Shown: positions 43,653 through 56,610, counted from the stretch's first letter. The stretch: DNA of 64,000 nt from Thelephora terrestris (GCA_015956445.1 WIUZ02000004.1:2046001-2110000), one strand, 5' to 3'. Notes: generated by a model from the letters alone, not told the origin. Numbers and translations: made by a program.

Positions 43653-46600
43653 ATGGTTACCCAGCCCCAGTCTTCGTCGACCAAACCAGCGCCACTTTCC
43701 TACGCGGATCGGGCTAGGAACCATTCTAAGAACGAGGGTTTTGTCCCCAAGCCCGCGGTGAATGGCGTTTCAGCCAACTCTCTTTCTCCTGCCAGCACGC
43801 CCGGGTCTTCCAAGACCGCTGCAGCCATAAAAGTACCCTCTCCTAGTCCCAAGCATCAAACTAATCTATCTGCCACAACAATGCGGCAGCCATCTACTTC
43901 CAACTCATCAGCGCGGTCAACAGAAATAAGTTCGACGTTATCCGTTAATGGGCATCCACCGACAATGAACGGCCATCCTTCACCCGCCCTTGAAGTTATC
44001 ACCCCTTCACGCCCGCCCGTGAACGTTTGGGAATTGCGAAAGGAGCAGATGGCGCAAAGCCAGGCGACACAACGGACATCTACCGTGCCTCCAGCGAAAG
44101 ACCCGCCCCCGTCACTGGCATCACAATTGGACCGGGATTCCAATGCAAGCTCCGGATCACGAGATGTTGCTGTATCGTTGCGCCCCGCCCCCTCGACGAA
44201 CGGTGCCTCCGCCGCTGCTGCAGAAACCGACGATCCTTTTGTTGTCAAGCCTCGTACTTCGCAACCACTCAATCCCATCTCTCCTGCAGAGGACAAAGAG
44301 AGTTGGCCAGAAGTTGGAAGTTCAATCACAAGTAATAATGGCAAGGAACGCGTAGAGAGAGCGGCCAAGCCGCCGCAAGATTCGTTGAAGAAAGGTACAC
44401 TACTCCAGTAGTTCGTGTTTCGTCCCTCATGGTCACCTTTTTACGGGTAGAGAAACGCAGATGGGTACCAGTCCCACCCGAGTTGCAGCCCACCGCAGAC
44501 GCGCATCACCCCCGCCGTCACCGTCCCAATCCAAGAAACCGCTCCCAACCGAGGAACAATGATAACTCGGCCAATGCGTCATCGGGGTCCGGTGAAATTT
44601 CGCAGCGGTCAAGTCGACCACACTCCGTCCGCACCTCCGCCTCACATTCGCGTGTCTCAAGCCGTACCGGAAGTGTTCACGCGAGCCCTCGTTTCAATCC
44701 TGCAAATAGAAGTCTTTACGATACCCCTGAAGTTCCTCCCATCCCTTATCCCGAAGCCCTCCAGGACTCACGATATCTGCATTCAAATCCTCCAGTCGAC
44801 AATTCTATGAACAATCCTTATGCGTACTCTTATCCACCCGTTGAGGGTTCCTCTACCGGTAAGTTTAGGTGGTTCTACTCGTGCCACAACGGTAAAACTC
44901 AGTGTCCCAATATCCAGGTTCACCATCACAACATTATTACTCAGGATCTGCTGGCTACGAGAATCACCCACTTCCTCACCCTGCGCCCCACATCGCCGGG
45001 CCTCCGCATTTCCACCACGTTCCCCACTATCAAGATTCACAACTTGGCTCAGGACACGAATATCCCAATCTTTCTCAACCCACTCCCCATCGCCCGTCTG
45101 ATTCGACGATGAGCTTTGACCCCTTGCAATCCACACGAGACCCTGGGGAGAACCGCATGCCGCTACCAACGATGTTGTCGCGACCACCTCCGCCGGAGCA
45201 CTCCGCTGCGGTGGACGGTTATCGTGACCTTACAGTGGCTTTGTCCGCCATCTCCCTGGATCCCCCACTCGTTTTCGGACGCATCCGACCGCAGGCAAGT
45301 GAAGAGAGCACAAACCCGACTGCTCCTAGCCTCGAACTCGTGGTCAACACGAGCGACGAGAGTACAGGGAATCTTTCCTTCGAACCCCGACTTCCTCCCT
45401 TCACAGTCGGCGTCAGCCAGAAAGGCTCGGTGGTCAACGGGAAGGGGAACAAGCATCGAAATGCTCACAAAAAAGGTGACCTTGTTTCGGGGGGGAATTC
45501 GAACATTGGCGGCATTGTAGATAGGACAAATCCCGGGGCGACACTCCAGTTTGGATCATTCCCCCCTCTGGATATCACTACAGGGTCCACATCCGAGCCG
45601 GGTGGAGCGTTAGGCCAGGTCGCGCCCGTGGAGTTGGAATCGCTGAAATCGGACACCGGGGATGAGTGGCAGGTTAGGGATTTTGGGTACGGTTTTGGGC
45701 ATATGAGCGGCATGAGAAACGCTGCAGCGGTTGTGAGGGAGGAAATACATGCCAGAGAACAACGGAGGGCCTACGAACGAAGGCAAAGGGAGGAGGAAGA
45801 GCGAAGACAGAAGGAGGAGCAGGATCGGGAGAGCAGTGAAGCTTCCCAGGATCTACCGCGGCGAGGGTCGCTCAACGGGGGTTACGAGCGTGGCGCTTAC
45901 CCGACCAGGAGAGGCCGTGGCCTGAACGGTGGGTATGGACGAGGGTATGGGCGCACCTTTTCGAGGGGCGGATATAACCAGTACCCGCGTCAAGAACTCC
46001 AGTACTCGCCCACGCCTCCTGCACAATTCTCGCCGCTGCCTCCTCACGCCTCCCACGGATACTCCCCGGATCAGAGTGTATATTTCTTACCCCCGCCGCC
46101 GCCACCCCCTACCAACTTTGGGTACCACCCTGGCGGGTACGAAGTGTACCAATATTCATCCTTCCCACCTCCCCCTCCGTTGTTCCCACCTGTCCCTCAT
46201 CCAGTTTCTCAGCTTCCATTCCCGCTCGACCCTACAAGGTATTACTTACTTGGACAGCTTGAATATTACCTGAGCCCGCAAAACATGGCACAGGACTTTT
46301 ACCTCAGACAACAGGCAAGCACCGGCTGCCGACGCACCCTTACATCGATCATCTAACGATTTCCGTCCAGATGAACCCTGAGGGGTGGATCTCGATTCCA
46401 TTACTCGCGTCCTTCAACCGCATCAGACAGCTGACGCCGGACCCTGAGTTAGTTCGTGACGTTTTGACTTTGTCATCATCCGCTGAGGTCAGCGGTGACT
46501 GGGTGAGGATGGGGGGTAATCAGTGGACACAATTTGTCCTACCACCCCCTACGCCATCGGCGTCTCAACCCACCCCGCCGGAGCCAATGTTTCAAGAGAG

Positions 46601-46709
46601 CGTAGAGGACGAAGGAAATGTCGAGGAGGAGGACGATGACGATGTTGAGTTCGTCATCAGCCAGGAACACGGGAACTCGAGCTGGACTTCAGAGCGGCAC
46701 CTGGCATGA
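43653..46709 (+). CDS. La-motif RNA-binding protein (LARP1/Sro9-like)
   Basis: Four exons (43653-44394, 44451-44858, 44918-46314, 46371-46709) give 961 aa. A long Ser/Pro/Asn-rich disordered region is followed by an Arg/Glu/Gln coiled segment and Arg-Gly repeats (G-G-Y-G-R-G-Y-G-R). A poly-Pro region leads to the La motif at about 825-895: Y-Y-L-L-G-Q-L-E-Y-Y-L-S-P-Q-N, then M-N-P-E-G-W-I-S-I-P-L-L-A-S-F-N-R-I. It ends in an acidic tail. Members bind mRNA and polysomes. The last intron splits the La motif and appears to start with GC (GCAAGC). Confidence 0.93.
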
Positions 46710-47107
46710 TTATGGTTCGATGTGCGATTCACCTTACGTTTCCATCGAGTATCCTTGCTTCATCATCTGGACTTGACAGGCTTGTTCACGGCAAGAGGTC
46801 ACGGGGTGCATTTTGTTTTCAGATTCCTTTTACCTCTTGAGCTGCTTTGCGGCGTTGTTGATATCGCATGTATATCTTCCCTCCTCTCGTTTGTTGCACA
46901 TGTTGCTCGGATATTTGTTGTGAATACAGCTGTGTACATCCCTGGCCGCTGATTACTTCCGCACGAGCGTCAATGTACCCATTGTCGGATCACAGTCGCT
47001 AGAACCAACCACGAAGCACCTAAGGGCGCCTCCGTATACGACAACTAGCTTACTCTCGGGGGACAGTTGCTTGGCCTTTTGTCGGTAACCTCTGCCAACA
47101 AACGGAA
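46710..47107. other. Intergenic region
   Basis: Between the LARP gene and G-alpha copy 2. No feature recognised. Confidence 0.5.
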
Positions 47108-49083
47108 ATGATGTGGCCCCCTCCACCGCCGCCTGACGAGAGCGAACTGGAAAAGTCTCTGAGGATCCAGGAGGAGAACATCGCAGCAGCGAGGAGTCGG
47201 GAGATTGACCTTCAGATTGAGTCGGACAGGCTGGAAGCCCAAAAAAACCGAAGACCAATTCGAATACTACTCCTAGGTCGGCAGCCTTTCCTCTTTCACA
47301 GTTCGATGTCGTAGTTGCTCAAGCTACGTTACTGATGGAAATCTGCATATATTGACAGGGTGAGCACCCCACGCTCCGGAACTCATACATACACCCCCAT
47401 TCATTGTTCGGAATTAGGCAGGGCGAATCCGGCAAATCCACAATACTGAAAAACTTTCAGTTTCATTTCGCCCCCAACGCCTTCAAGGAGGATTCCCCCG
47501 CCTGGCGCGCAGTCATTCATCTCAATCTGGTGTCCGTCGTGAACTTTATACTTGATCTTTTTCCCACCTCGTCACCAGCCCAAGCCCGTGACGGGAGAGT
47601 AGGGTCTCCACGTAATGGAGCCAACGACGCCGACGGTACCGCGACAGACGAGATCAAGCAGTTGAAGATGCGATTACGTCCCCTACGAGAGGTTGAGGCC
47701 ATCTTGTCCAGAAGGTTGGGGCTGGACAAGTCCCTGAGCAGGCGGGCTTCTAATGTCACCCTCGGATCCGATCATTCTTCTTCCACCAAGCCTACCGAGA
47801 TTGTCGTCAGGTCCGGTTCGGGATGGAAGGCCCTGTCGAGGTTGCGTGGACCTGGTGGGCAGGATCGAATAAACGAGACCCGGCAGATCATCGCGGCTTG
47901 TTGCGCAGATATCGTCGCCGTTTGGGAAAACGAGGCCGTTCAGTCGGTCATTTTGGAACATGGGGAATTCCAGGAACAGACGACCACCTTGTGAGAACGC
48001 TGTCTATTCACGTCAAACGTTTCCTTCCCTCTGACAACGCGATCGCGCAACGTCAGCTTCCTGAACAACGCGCTCCGAATCTGTCAAATGGATTATGAGC
48101 CCACTATTGGTGCACTTTTTTTATACCCCGTTTGGGTTTGAGTTACGGCTTAATGCCCCCTCTACAGACGACATATTACGCACCCGGTTGACGACAATCG
48201 GAGTGGAGGAACACCTCCTGACCTTGGAGGGTGGTCAGATTGAGCAGAGGAATCAAGAGTGGGTCATTTATGATGTTGGTGGGAGTAGAACACAAAGAGG
48301 TAGATAAGACCGCCTGCATCTCCGACTTTTTATACCAACTCCGTTCCAATAGCCGCTTGGGTCCCGTACTTTGACGATGGTGAGTGTCCGCCCGAGCCGA
48401 ATAAGCCTTGTCTCATTACAGCGTTTTCAAAGTGACTGCCATCATATTCATCGTGCCATTGTCCGCATTCAATCAAGTCCTTGACGAAGGTATGCCCTCC
48501 CTTGTTCTCAAAATGGGCAGCATACCTCATCACTGTCACAGACACCAACGTGAACAGACTTGTGAGCCGTCTCCACCTATCACGTGGGATCTGATGCGAC
48601 CCACCCGTTTATAGTTCGATTCGTTCCAGCTCTGGAGGACGATATGTAACTCGAAAGTCCTCGCGGATATAACATTCATTATCATTTTCAACAAGCGAGA
48701 TCTTCTCGCCAAGAAACTAGAGGCTGGAATCCAGTTCAAGGATATCGTCACATCGTACAAGGACAAGCCTAACGACGCAGAGAACGTCTCAAAATGTGAG
48801 CTTCTATCCATGCCATACAATACCGAGGTCTGCGCCAACCGTTTACATTGTGTCCGCAGACCTTCGACAGAAGTTTGCAGGGATCCACAAGGAGCTTTCT
48901 CCCATTCATCGCCCTCTCTTCTCTCATGTGACGTGCGCCATCGACAGTCAAGCCACCTCAATCGTGTTGGTTCGCAGTACGCTTGTTATTTCACCCCGCT
49001 TCTGTTTTCACCCGAGCTCACGCTGGCTTCTAGTTCGCGAGATTCTGTTGAGGATGAATCTCAAAGATACAGAGCTCATATAA
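47108..49083 (+). CDS. Divergent heterotrimeric G-protein alpha subunit, copy 2
   Basis: Eleven exons join in frame to 459 aa: 47108-47276, 47359 (a single G), 47418-47990, 48057-48109, 48168-48299, 48353-48379, 48433-48489, 48542-48561, 48615-48795, 48860-48976, 49034-49083. P-loop L-L-L-G-Q-G-E-S-G-K-S-T (about 54-65), arginine finger L-R-T-R272-L-T-T, switch II D-V-G-G-S-R-T (S305 instead of catalytic Gln), N-K-R-D (370-373), T-C-A-I instead of T-C-A-T, and the end I-L-L-R-M-N-L-K-D-T-E-L-I, which is typical of G-alpha helix 5. As in copy 1, there is no N-terminal acylation Gly-Cys, and the helical domain has a ~70-residue low-complexity insertion. Confidence 0.87.
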
Positions 49084-50182
49084 GAAAAATCTATGGCCTT
49101 CGGCTTCTGGGGTTCGCATTCCATCTATCGCCCTGTATCCCCTTGCTTCTACCGGAGCAATTTATATACGTTCCTAGTCTCATACGGAATCTGTCGTTCC
49201 GAAACTCTATAAGTACTTCATGTAATATCTAATCGGCTTGCCATATGGGCAATCATGCGCATGACGAACGGACAATAAGATCGTTTCACGCAGAACGGAA
49301 AGAACGTGTGGGCGAAGTGAAGGTAATGACCAGAGATGACGGCGAGCGCGTCTGGCCGTCATTTCGGTGGTTGTTGACCTACACGCGACTTAAAGCTTAA
49401 TCACTGGGCTGGACGTTGCTGCTGCAAAAGCACACTCAACGAAAGTCAGAGATTAGGTAGGAATCGTATCTTCCACAAATATCCACGCCTGGGGGTAGGT
49501 TGGCGGCTTTTTTTATCTCGTTGGGTGCGGTGCACCGAAGCCTGACAGTGACCAGTGGCCCCGACGGTGAGGCGGGATCAAAAATGGAGAGATGTTATCT
49601 GAGAATGAGGTATTTATGTATCTTCCGTGACAAACCTCGATACGCTGAGTACACGCGACAAAAGGTAATATAGGGAGACAGTCAATTTTGCACCAATAAA
49701 ACCACTTCAGAAGCTGCGGTATGGACTCCCGCTGCGTCTGTACACAAATGGTGCGAATCCAAATAAGAGGGAATGCATATAGAGCAAAATATTCTCATTA
49801 CGATCGAATGGGCAGATGGGAAAAGATGTTTCTTGAAGTGTAAATTTTTGTGGGATGGTGGTGGAACAACATGAGGGGCACGGTCACAGGTGATTGCCGC
49901 CACGAATCACGATCACCATTGAGCTCGCCCTCACGTGATGGCGGATTCTCTTCTGATTGGCTATTGTCGGTCAAAGCCCAGCGGCTTTCCTTGCGAGCAG
50001 AAATGCACAAAGGGCCAGCCAGAGCGCATTTATAAACAAAATCCACCGCACAGCAAATGGTCTAGATTTCCTTTACCGTGGTCATCGACGCACCGTCGTC
50101 AGAGTCCTCGCTCGCGGAGTTTGAAACTCGTCCCAGACGCGTCGACGCGTCTCATCAATTAACTCATCACTCGGACGGAACG
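49084..50182. other. About 1.1 kb intergenic
   Basis: No conserved frame. Includes the promoter of MSH2. Short open frames overlap on both strands without motifs. Confidence 0.5.
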
Positions 50183-53100
50183 ATGTCACTCATGTATGGA
50201 GGAAAAGAAAAAGATGTAGAAGGTAACTTCGCATCTTTGGTGCACCTGGTAACGACTCACGTTTGTTCCAGAACAAATCGACCCCGGATTCTGTACTTTC
50301 TTCCGTGGTCTTCCTCCGAAGTCTCCTGAGACTGGGACGGTTCGCCTCTTTGACCGAGGAACCTTCTATTCTGCTTATGGCCCCGACGCTCACTACATTG
50401 CCACCCATGTCTTTCAAACCAATTCTGTCATTAAGAACCTGGGAGCCAAGAATAATATGCTTCCGTCTGTCAGCATGAACCAAATGCAGGCGACGGGGTT
50501 CCTCAGGGAGGCTTTGACCTCTAAACAGCTGCGGGTTGAGATCTGGGCCCAGGAATCCTCAGGAAAGAAAAACGCGAAAGCCCAGTTCAAGCTGGAGAAG
50601 GAGGCAAGTCGCTGAACGGTGTTTCTGATCCTGCATGGGTTGCTCAACTCTTTCGTCATAGGCATCGCCTGGAAATCTCCAGGCGGTAGAAGATCTGTTA
50701 TTTGTGAATACGGAGCTGTCTTCCGCGCCGATTGTGATGGCCATTAAGCTCGCAACTACCACCTCCGTTCCGGGTGCCACCGCACAAGCAAAGTCAACCG
50801 GCGTTGGAGTCGCGTTCGCCGATACGAGCACACGCGAATTAGGGGTTGCAGATTTCGTAGACAATGATCTGTTCGCCAATATTGAGGTAACGTCAACCCC
50901 TTCTATCGTTTGGAAACAGAGAATCAATCATTCGCAGACACTTGTGATTCAACTCTCGGTGAAGGAAGCTTTGATCGCCTCCGGTACCAAGTCCGGCAAT
51001 ACGGACAAGGACCTGGAGGTGAACAAACTCAAGCAGGTTCTTGAGCGTTGTGGGGTGGTTATTACTGAACGGAAGCCTTGTATGGGGATTACGATTCACG
51101 GTTTTCAGAAACTCACGCATTCACAGCCGAGTTCTCAACAAAGAATATTCAAGATGAACTTGTGAAGTTGTTGGCATCATCATCGATGCCCTCGACCTCC
51201 TCAGCAGACGCCTCCACCCTCATACGTACGAATGACTTCCATTCCACTCTTCTGCAGCTGACCATCTTGGTCCAGCTCAATTATCTCTACCTATCGCTCC
51301 TGCAGCGCTGTCATGCCTCGTATCATACCTCTCGCTCTTCTCGGATCCATCTAACCACGGTGCATACGCTATCCGCACTCATGACCTGTCTCAATACATG
51401 CGCCTGGATGCTAGTGCGCTTCGGGCACTGAACCTTGTGGATATGGCCACTATGGGAGTAAGTTAGGCTTTTCGATCACAGTCGCCTTCTCAATTCTTTT
51501 GTAGGGCTCATCCACTCGCAATTCGAGCCTGTTGGGACTTTTGAACAAGTGCAAGACTGGACAGGGTACTCGACTACTCGGGATATGGCTCAAGCAGCCC
51601 TTGATCAACATGCATGAAATCCGTTTGTCGTCTGTTCTACTTTGCTTAATCTTGTCTCACCCATCGTTGGTAGAGTGCCGCCACAATCTTGTGGAAATAT
51701 TTGTCAACGACTCGAACGCACGACGCACCCTGCAGGTCAGGTTCGGTCCATCTCCTCGACCGTAATGCGCTGACACAGGATGTAGGATGAATTTTTGAAA
51801 CTGATGCCTGATCTACATCGCATTGGGAAAAGGTTTCAACGGAAGGTCGCCGGCCTTGAGGACGTTGTCCGTGTATACCAGGCCGTGGTCAAGGTAAGCA
51901 TGTGCTTACCTCACCAAGGAGAAACTCAAGGCGGAATTCATGTAGTTGCCCGATATCATCGCAACCTTGGAACCTCTGGAGTCTGAGAACGAGGAGTACC
52001 AAGCTCTCCTTGAATCAACATATTTGAAGCCTCTTCGGGTGAGTTTGATCGGTCGATTGTCTTTCCCTCTGTGCCGCTTACTATCTCACCACAGGAACAT
52101 AACGAAAGCTTATCAAAATATGCTGAGATGGTTGAGCAAACCATCGATCTCGAACAACTGGACAAACACGTATACATGATCAAGCCCGACTATGACGAGC
52201 GGCTCCAGGCATTGTCGGCCAGAATCATTGGGGTATGCTCACCCACGAGCCAAGTCGCGATTAACTTTAATAATCCTTGGCTAGATTCGCGATTCACTTG
52301 ATGAGGAACATGCCCGTGTGGGTAGGAAACTGGACCTCGAGCTCAACAAGAAGCTGCATCTTGAGAACTCTCAACAGTATGGTTATTGTTTCAGGTTGAC
52401 CAAGAACGTAAGATCGCCCCTCTCCCGTCCACGTTCCAGTCCTCATCTCGGAAACGTTGCAGGACGCCCGTGCAATTCACGGAAACAAATCCTATATCGA
52501 GTACGGTAATACCAAGGCGGGGATTTTCTTCACGACTATCAAACTGAAAGAAGCCGCGAGCGACTACAAGGACGCCATGAACGACTATTCGAAAGTGCAA
52601 TCTGGGCTTGTCAAGGAGATCGTAACCATTGCTTGTATGTCGATATTCTTTCCCAACGAGTGCGAGACTGACACTGACGGTTTCTCTACGTAGCCACCTA
52701 CACACCGGTTTTGGAGGCTTGGAACCACGACCTCGCACATTTAGACGTGATTCTGAGGTACTTGATTTATCATGCTGCGGTGTTTCCTTTCTCTGAATTC
52801 CCATCCTCCCTCAAACAGCCTTGCGCACGTTGCTGTGAACGCGCCGGAGCCATACATAAAACCATCCATGCTCGAAAAGGGGTCAGGGAGCTTGATCCTT
52901 CAAGAAGCCCGACATCCTTGCCTTGAGGTGCAGGATGATGTAAGTTTCATTCCAAATGAAATTGAGATGGAAAAAGGTAATCAATAATTTCGACTGCCCC
53001 GGAACGTGCTCACACTGCTGCAGACAAAAGCGAATTCCAGATCATCAGTGTGTATAATCGGTAGTGGAACTCCGCTGTGTACTGAACTCTGTTCTAGCTG

Positions 53101-54242
53101 GTCCGAACATGGGCGGGAAGAGTACTTACATCCGACAGGTACGACCATCTCTCCTTACTTGACCAACTCTGTGCACTTACCACGTTACACAGACCGGAGT
53201 CATCGCGCTCATGGCTCAGGTCGGATCGTGGGTTCCCTGCTCGAAGGCGCAGATCCCGATATTCGATTCTATTCTCTGCCGTGTTGGAGCTGGCGACAGT
53301 CAACTCAAGGGAATTTCTACTTTCATGGCGGAAATGATCGAAACTGCAACGATTTTACGGGTGCGATTTGATATTCCCCCTGTCTCTGATTTACACTGAC
53401 GTATAAACGTCTAGTCAGCCACGAAGGACTCACTCATCATCATTGACGAATTGGGACGAGGTGCGAATGGGTCTTCCGCCGTGATTCACTTCCTGAGCGT
53501 TAGTCAATAGGTACCTCAACCTATGATGGATTCGGTCTCGCCTGGGCTATCTCTGAGTCGGTTGCCAATCTTCCAAACCAGGCTCCAGTGCTAACTTTTG
53601 CTAGACACATCGCTTCCGAGATCCATGCTTTCTGCTTGTTTGCGACACACTTCCACGAGCTTACTGCACTTGACCAACAAATATCACATGTGAAGAATCT
53701 ACATGTAGTCGCCCATGTGTCCGGTGACAGTGCAGATAAGTCGCAGGACATAACCCTGTTGTATAAGGTCGAACAGGGGGTCTGCGATCAGAGTTTTGGT
53801 ATCCACGTCGCACAACTGGCGAACTTTCCCGAAAATGTCGTGAAGGTCGGGAACCTCTCTTATGTTGCTAATCCCATGCTCACCAGGGTCGCACAGCTGG
53901 CAAAAAGGAAAGCCGACGAATTAGAAGAATTCAACAAGGGTATGTCTGTTTGTTACCACGCATGACCCCCTCTCACGAGCCTTGTGATACTCAGATCAAT
54001 CCGATGCATCCACGGAAGATATTCCGAAAGAGGTCGCAGAGGAAGGTATGCAAATCGTGGAAGACATGCTTAGGACGTGGACGTCGCGCACGGCCGCTTC
54101 CCAGGATTCGATGGATGTAGATGAGGAAGGCGGTGAATTCGATGTCGATGTCGAGCTGGCCGCGCTTCGCAGCTGTTTTGAGGAGTTCAAACCCAAGACG
54201 GAGGCAAACGCGTGGGTTCAAAGTATGCTCCAGGCATTCTGA
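50183..54242 (+). CDS. MSH2: DNA mismatch repair protein MSH2
   Basis: Multi-exon gene from ATG 50183 to TGA 54240-54242. The N-terminal mismatch-binding domain has [10 protein letters not shown] and [12 protein letters not shown]; the connector has [12 protein letters not shown]; the core has [15 protein letters not shown]. The ATPase has Walker [10 protein letters not shown] (about 53100), S-T-F-M-A-E-M, D-E-L-G-R-G + T-S-T-Y-D-G split by an intron, and F-A-T-H-F-H-E-L (about 53640). MSH2 pairs with MSH6 or MSH3 to recognise mispairs in the nucleus. Frame breaks seen in single reading frames are all resolved by short introns, so the gene looks intact. Confidence 0.93.
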
Positions 54243-54671
54243 TGTGTTTGTCGCTCCCTTCACTTTTCGCAATGCGCTTCACCATGCTGTATAGTAATCA
54301 TCAGACGCCCCGATTAGAGAGGTAATAACCAACGAGGTCAAACACTTTGAACACATCCGTGATTGTTCGATATTCACGGTGGTGGGGACTCACCTGGCTG
54401 CAGCTACAGCAATGGTGTCGGGGTTGATGATTCCCTGGCGCTTATGAGAATCTTATTGGTGAATCGGCGACCCACCCCTTCCCGCTCGTTTTTGATCTGA
54501 TGTTCCAAGAGTCACCGTGTCGTCGAGTTGTACACAAGATGGTTGACCCGAGGTGGTTGACCCGATGAAGTGAGATTATGGGATAAATCCAGATAAATGG
54601 TTGACGCTGGTCTAATCAGGTGAGCACGATTACAACGTCATTATGTTCATTTTTATGTCCAGTACAGACAG
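54243..54671. other. Intergenic region upstream of the aldo/keto reductase
   Basis: Contains a 14-bp direct repeat (54541-54568) about 100 nt upstream of a TATA box. No gene recognised. Confidence 0.5.
54541..54568. repeat. 14-bp direct repeat, two units
   Basis: Units ggttgacccgaggt (54541-54554) and ggttgacccgatga (54555-54568); a partial third, ggttgacgctggt, starts at about 54599. The position upstream of a TATA box suggests a regulatory element, but this is inference. Confidence 0.7.
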
Positions 54672-54679
54672 TATATAAA
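54672..54679 (+). promoter_or_regulatory. TATA box of the aldo/keto reductase gene
   Basis: The sequence tatataaa lies 157 nt before ATG 54836. It is followed by a CT-rich stretch (ctctctctcttgctcc) near the likely transcription start. Confidence 0.7.
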
Positions 54680-54835
54680 CTGCAGTCGAACCTGATAACG
54701 ATAGAACACCTCTCTCTCTCTTGCTCCAATCCATACCGTTGTCAGTTCCGTCGCTGTGCTGAGTGTTGAAAGAGTGGCTGTATTTTGATTAGATCCTAGG
54801 ATTCCAACTACAACAACCTGCCTTCAAGGTAAAGA

Positions 54836-56610
54836 ATGTCCGCTGACAAGAAGGATGAAGTGGACAGCAAGAACCAGAAGCAGGTCGGATACGGTACCAC
54901 TTTCCCTCTGCGCATCCTACGTCCCAATTTCATCTAAATCTAATCCACCCCCGATCCAGTTCGTCTTGGAAACTCTGGCTTGAGAGTCAGCAAGATCATC
55001 CTCGGTTTGTCGCTCGCATTGTATCCTCCCTCATCTAATCACTCCTTTGCTAGGATGCATGAGCTACGGGAGTCCCGAGTGGCAGAATTGGGTGCTGGGC
55101 GAAGAGGAGGCCATCAAGCACATAAAGTTCGCGTGGGTGACTGGTGCCTGTGCCTGGGCTATGGCATTTTATTGAAATCCTTCCGGCGGGGACAGACTCG
55201 ACAACGGGATCAACACTTTCGACACTTCCAATGCATACTCCAATGGTTTATCCGAGACCGTCCTCGGGAAGGCTCTCAAACAGTACCGCGTCCCTCGAGA
55301 GGAGGTTGTCATCCTGACAAAGGTAGGCCACCCGCGCCCGAATGTTTCCGTTGCAACCACCGAAGCTGTTGGTTTTGTAGGTTTTCTACGCGGTCGGCAA
55401 GAATATAACTGAAGGATTCATTGCGGATCCAGACACGAAGGGGTATGTTAACCAGCACGGGCTTTCTCGCAAGGTAAGCGTCCATGGATCTATGGCTTGA
55501 ATGACTCTAACCTTCGGTCTTGGCTTTAGCACATCTTCGACTCCGTCAAGGCTAGTCTGACACGCCTCCAGCTTGAATACGTAGATGTACTTCAGTGTCA
55601 CAGGTAGTTTGTATTTGTTTTCATCACCCCTTGATCTGAACCAATTGCACAGGTTCGACCCGGAGACCCCGATTGAGGAAACGGTAGGTGGACGTAACCT
55701 TCCGGGCATATGTGAAGCTTGCGAGCCGTGGATGTCCAGATGCACGCTTTAAATGATGTGGTTAAGGCCGGATATGCTCGATATATCGGAATGAGCAGCT
55801 GCTTCGCTTGGCAATGTGAGCTATCCTGGCTCTTCGGTGAATGTCTACTAACATGTACTAACTCACCTTCACTAGTCTATGCTATGCAAAGTAAGTAGAT
55901 TAACCCTAGGCAGCCAGGCTTCTGACCCCCACCACAGACTATGCTCTCACCAACAATCTCACACCATTCATCTCTATGCAAAACCACCACAGCTTACTCT
56001 ACCGTGAAGAAGAGCGCGAGATGTTCCCCCTCCTCAAGGTGACCTTGGACGGCTCCCATAACCAAAGCGAACTCACACCTCTTGCTACGTAGCACCTTGG
56101 TGTCGGCTGCATTCCTTGGAGTCCTCTCGCAAGGGGCACGCTTACCCGCCCCTGGAACGAGAGCACGACAAGGTCCGAGATTGATCAGTAAGTAACCCTC
56201 TCCTTCCCGCAGTGTGGAGGCCGTTGAACGCACCACCAGCTGGTTCAATCTCTACAAGTCAAGCGATGCCAGCAAGGCTATCGTTGACCGGTGAGCGAAT
56301 CCTTTTTTCCATACCATCCTGAGTCGCTCATCGAGTTTTGTCGCTAGCGTCGTGGAACTAGCCGAAAAGAAGGGCGTGAAGATGGCCCAGATCGCCTTCG
56401 CCTGGAGCGCAAAGAAGGTTACGGCTCCCATCATTGGCACCACCAAGTTGGATAACCTCCAGGAGATGATCGGTAGGAAACAGATTCCATTCGCGAATGC
56501 GGAGTGGTGACCGAACCCTTGTAGAAGCTCTCAAGGTCGAGTTGACCGACGAGGATCTCAAATTCTTGGAGGAACCATACAAGCCGAATCCCATCATGGG
56601 ACACACTTAA
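54836..56610 (+). CDS. Aldo/keto reductase (AKR superfamily, fungal versiconal-reductase-like)
   Basis: Multi-exon gene; first exon ends in Y-G split by GTACCA, joined to V-R-L-G-N-S-G-L-R-V-S-K-I-I-L-G. AKR signatures follow: G-I-N-T-F-D-T-S-N-A-Y-S with the catalytic-pocket Asp and Tyr, Q-C-H-R-F-D-P-E-T-P-I-E-E-T in the position of the catalytic His, S-M-Q-N-H-H-S-L-L-Y, I-P-W-S-P-L-A-R-G and the C-terminal P-I-I-G-T-T-K-L-D-N-L. An NADPH-dependent carbonyl reductase fold; many fungal relatives act on aryl alcohols or xenobiotics. The TATA and upstream direct repeats suggest inducible expression. Confidence 0.9.

Noticed and set aside
51078-51431. Apparent frame breaks in MSH2
   Set aside because: Short introns (e.g. 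after T-L-I, joining to P-Q-L-S-L-P-I-A) restore the conserved core, so there is no pseudogene.
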